In this document: positions 60,601-64,000 of the stretch, in pieces
Layout: the number at the start of each line of letters is the position of its first letter
Position numbering within the stretch: the stretch's first letter is position 1
From: Helochares maculicollis
Lineage: Eukaryota; Arthropoda; Insecta; Coleoptera; Hydrophilidae
Direction of reading: 5' to 3'
NCBI GenBank assembly: GCA_033557835.1
Contig: JAWQRO010000042.1
Coordinates: 1-64,000 of the forward strand
Length of the DNA: 64,000 nucleotides
Translations under genes and position numbers: made by a program
The notes under the pieces: generated by a model
The model's database searches: none
What the model was told of the DNA's origin: nothing
Seen by the model: the letters and a program-made list of their open reading frames with translations, nothing else

Positions 60601-63600
60601 AATGGGTTTTTTGAACCTATAGAAAGAGATTTTAAATTCGAACTTCAAATTGTACCTGTCAAATTATCATTGATGATGTTACCCAGCGCTTAATCTTTGA
60701 CGCACATTTTACTGTTAATATTCTTATCTTATAACATCTTATTACAGATATTCATTATGATGAGTTAGATGAGTCGCCCACTGTTGCTATCTTTACTTTA
60801 CGATAAACATTGTTGCTTCAAAGTCTCAGCAATCAATAAATAAAAATTAACTTTTTGTTATACTCATGTATTACTTTTATATTCTGACGCGGGCATTTGT
60901 TGATATTTATTTCAAAACAAATTAATTATTTTTGGTTCAATTACATTCTCGGATAGTGCATCATGACGATTTCAATCCCATCACCGAGAAAATTTAGATG
61001 AAAGAATGTCATTACTACAATTTTAAAAACAAAGCTGTTCCCAAAAAGCAAGAGATTCTAAAGTGTATAAAATTTCAAGCGTCTATTCAATGATATTTTT
61101 GTCTGAAGCACAATTCGATACAGTAGACGAAACTACAGTTAGTATTGTAGTATAGAATTCATAATGATACTATTATCTTAAGATATAATCTGTAATATTT
61201 AGCTTTATATGTAGAAACAAACCATTTGAACTTATAAATTTTAAAATGGTAGTGATTATATAAACCATGTATTTATAACATTAACAGTTCTTATTCCTTC
61301 AACTCTCGTAAATCGAATTTTTGCAAAATCATAAATCAAACATTTCCTAATTTTAAAATAAACTGTCATCATCTTATATCTATAAGGAAACGTAATGGGT
61401 GTATGGAAACCACAAGTACCATCCCTTCAACTCTCTTTTCTATTTTTAGTTTTAAAAAATAATAATAATTACAACTTTCACATCTGTAACATTCATTGGT
61501 TTTGAAGTATCATACATATTTATAACGTTATTCCTTTATTTCCTTGTGTGCGGTATTTTCCAGAAGACACATTTCTTTAGTATTGCAAATTATATTTAGG
61601 CTTTGCGGTTTTAATTACGAAAATTAATATGTAGTTTTAACATATACATATCCAATTAACGATCTATCATTTTCAACAAGCTCATCACTAGTTGAAGATC
61701 TTTTTAATAGCTGAATCACTGACGGCCTTTCGGTCCTTTACTAAAAATTTAAATACATTTACAAAATATTCTTCACTTTCCTAAAATTCTAGCAAGAAAT
61801 TGAAATGATAGATAGATCTCTAAAACTTACTTTTGTTTACTCTTAATTTACATTTTTTTTTTCTAAAGACATTACATCTACTATTTAATATTTTAATTTT
61901 GTATATCTTGAAGAAACGCGTAATTTTCGTAAGTGAGAAGAATAACTTGTTGGTTTCAATGTCTACATTTTAATGACATAGCATGAATATATTCCCACTG
62001 TAGAAAAATACATCGTCAGGACTACTTGCAAAAATGTTATTACCATTTTGACATCTGAGCACCAAAACACGCCAAATAAATTTCTCTACGCATTTCCATA
62101 ACATCTTTATACAGATTATGGAAGATTTATAATTTCAAAACTTGATAAGCAAAATTAATTTGACGGATGTAATATCAGATGTTAGGCATTCCTTGCAGCA
62201 GACACAGTTTTTAAGTAGATATTTCTATAAAACAAAAGATGATTATTTCCTCATCAATTTTCTCATTTTTATATTCAACGGCTTATAAATGACAGGAATA
62301 TCTATAAAATCCTATTATAGTCAACTTATTTCTTAATTTATATTCTCAAAAAGTGGCGAAACACCTATCTTGAAGATAAATCATTTTCTTATCTTTACCA
62401 TCGACAAAGTTCCACATCTTCGTCTATTAAAAACCTTCGTTTTCATCTGTTAGACCCAAAATTTGTTGTATACATCATAGAGGCAATGTGTCCTAGAAAC
62501 TTCACTCTTTTTAGTTCAGCAGTTTGAGCTTATCTTTGATAAGTCAGACACTCAATCAGACAGGCTACCAGTTTATCACGACTCGGCTTTATAAATATAT
62601 AAATTTAATATGGATATTATTGAATTTTTCTGCTTTCGGACACGTGAAATAGTTTTTAAATGATCTATTTATCTACACATAAAAACTGATCAAAAGAGAC
62701 CTTTACTTCGAAACGTACATGGGACGATTATAGCAATCCCATGTATTGGACTAGTAAAAATTGCATTTCTACAACAATACAATACTTCCAGGACTACTGC
62801 ATTTAAATTCACATATCCTTTCTCCATATTTGGGTATATTACTTTACAGCATAGGTGCTCCCATGAAACTTCATTACCTAATTGTGTTTTCACCATTAAA
62901 AATTTAATTGAGCGTAGGTGATGTAACGTTAAAAATTGTTTTCCGCTATAGGGCAATTATGTAAATTTGACGGTCTGCTGTTTTACCCCCCATTTACCCA
63001 AAATTTATCTCTTAAGCCGTATTCTGTATTTGCTAAAAATACAAGGACCTTGCATTGTTTAGGTATGCAAATTATAAAATAATACACATTATGTTGGAAA
63101 AACTCTCTTTTCAGTAGATTGTACAAGTTTTTGCCGTGTTTATAATAAAACGAGTTTCCGTCAAAATTTTATGGGGTGTTATTTTTTGACGTAAAGTCAA
63201 CAAAATATTTTTTTTACAAGTTGCCTTATTTTAAAATATTGCAAACAATGTAATTTTATACGGCTTTTTTACTAATCACGGGTAAACTTCGTTAACTACA
63301 GAATAGGTTTGTCCAGGATTAATATCGTACCGCCATTCATTTAAACTATTAGAAAATGTCTCCCGCATTTAAGCAAATTTAATTCTGTGCGCGAACGTAA
63401 TACCGGAAGGGGCAATCCTTTTGTATATCTGAAATCTGCACAAAGAGATTACACGGGTTATCCCCCAAAGAACAAGCTACGTTACGGTCTGTAATAAGGT
63501 TTTTCCATTTACAGCGTAGATTGGCGAGATGCACTTTTCGCAAGCTGACAGCCTCATATATTTTTGAGTTTGCTGCAAATGCTCAACTAAAATAATTTAA

Positions 63601-64000
63601 TTCCTTTGACATACGTGTGCTTAACGAGTCGGGCTAAAGTGTTTATTCAGTTCAATGATCTTTCCTCTCGCTCAATTGGCCGATTTAATATTATTCACAA
63701 AAAGGGATAAAAATGGATGTCGGTCTACTCAAGATTCAATCTTCTTAATCTCGCCATTAAAGTGAGAGTTATTGACCTCTTGCTCTCCTGAATTGGTAAT
63801 TTCAAAAAACTAACATACAAATGTGCGTCCTTTGGCATTGTATTTATTTCGTTTTCAATTTTGAAATCTCTAATTTGTAGACCAAAGATTCGTATGATTA
63901 CTATTTCTTTTATTAAATAACACAAATATAAATTTGGTGTACAACACTGCAAAACAATGATTAAATATCTAATTCAAAACTAGCTTCCGAACTAATTCTT
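57665..64000. other. Noncoding to the window end, possible first intron
   Basis: No plus-strand open frame of 60 codons or more exists here, as expected if this is a long intron of the gene starting at 57595, or simply intergenic DNA. The minus-strand frames near 60139, 60448, 62690 and 63725 have no family match. About 63380-63700 has balanced composition (near GGAAGGGGCAATCCTTTTGT) and could be a regulatory element. Confidence 0.4.

Noticed and set aside
62690..62956. 88-codon minus-strand open frame
   Set aside because: It starts at TTG and has no recognisable motif or neighbouring exon signals.
1..64000. tRNA, rRNA, snRNA, CRISPR arrays and bacterial operons
   Set aside because: I looked for T-loop GGTTCGA-type motifs, snRNA signatures and regularly spaced repeats and found none in proper context. 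Hits such as GGTTCGATGAATT near 4855 lack the matching arms.

Overview
The window looks like nuclear DNA from an insect, most likely a fly (Diptera). It is strongly AT-rich, with long stretches that encode nothing visible, TA/GT/TC microsatellites, several diverged mariner transposase relics, a pogo-type relic and LINE fragments. Its three convincing intact genes are intronless and match animal families. I see no bacterial gene organisation, tRNA, rRNA or CRISPR array. The species cannot be fixed from the sequence alone.

Layout, left to right. 1-62 is an AT-rich palindrome around a TA microsatellite. 0.5-1.5 kb is a broken mariner (minus), and 3.5-4.0 kb is a second mariner relic of another lineage (minus). 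4-20 kb is almost gene-free, apart from two purine-rich stretches (2.2-2.7 and 8.6-9.3 kb) that may be LINE debris. 20.1-21.2 and 24.5-25.6 kb (both minus) hold two intact intronless genes for diverged mitochondrial NAD-isocitrate-dehydrogenase-like subunits of the gamma type. Between them lie a 124-nt near-perfect palindrome and two more mariner relics. 25.6-28.3 kb is noncoding except for a possible 67-residue hydrophobic-leader ORF. 28.26-29.44 kb is a mariner copy with recognisable terminal inverted repeats. 32.65-34.48 kb is a pogo-type transposase relic (minus), next to a 60-bp tandem duplication. About 37.49-37.85 kb carries a degenerate coding-derived fragment that resembles an RNA-recognition motif. 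38.25-39.14 kb (minus) is an intact intronless TRAF-like gene with zinc fingers, a coiled coil and a MATH domain but no RING. 40.86-42.48 kb is another mariner relic or nest of relics (plus). About 46.1-46.9 and 54.3-55.5 kb are diverged copies of one noncoding segment, and a LINE 3' end (about 53.0-54.06 kb) lies just before the second copy. Near 57.6 kb is a candidate first coding exon with a good start context and a splice donor. From there to the end no exon is evident.

How it fits together. The intact genes do not form an obvious functional unit. The IDH pair arose by tandem duplication, or by retroposition followed by duplication. Both copies share the same unusual substitutions at catalytic-motif positions, which suggests regulatory or specialised (perhaps germline) subunits rather than ordinary enzyme. 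The rest is intergenic or intronic DNA with higher-complexity islands that could be cis-regulatory, and a graveyard of at least six mariner relics from several lineages. I did not find a clearly new multi-gene system. The best leads are the palindrome between the IDH paralogs, the IDH pair itself, the duplicated noncoding segment and the candidate exon at 57.6 kb.
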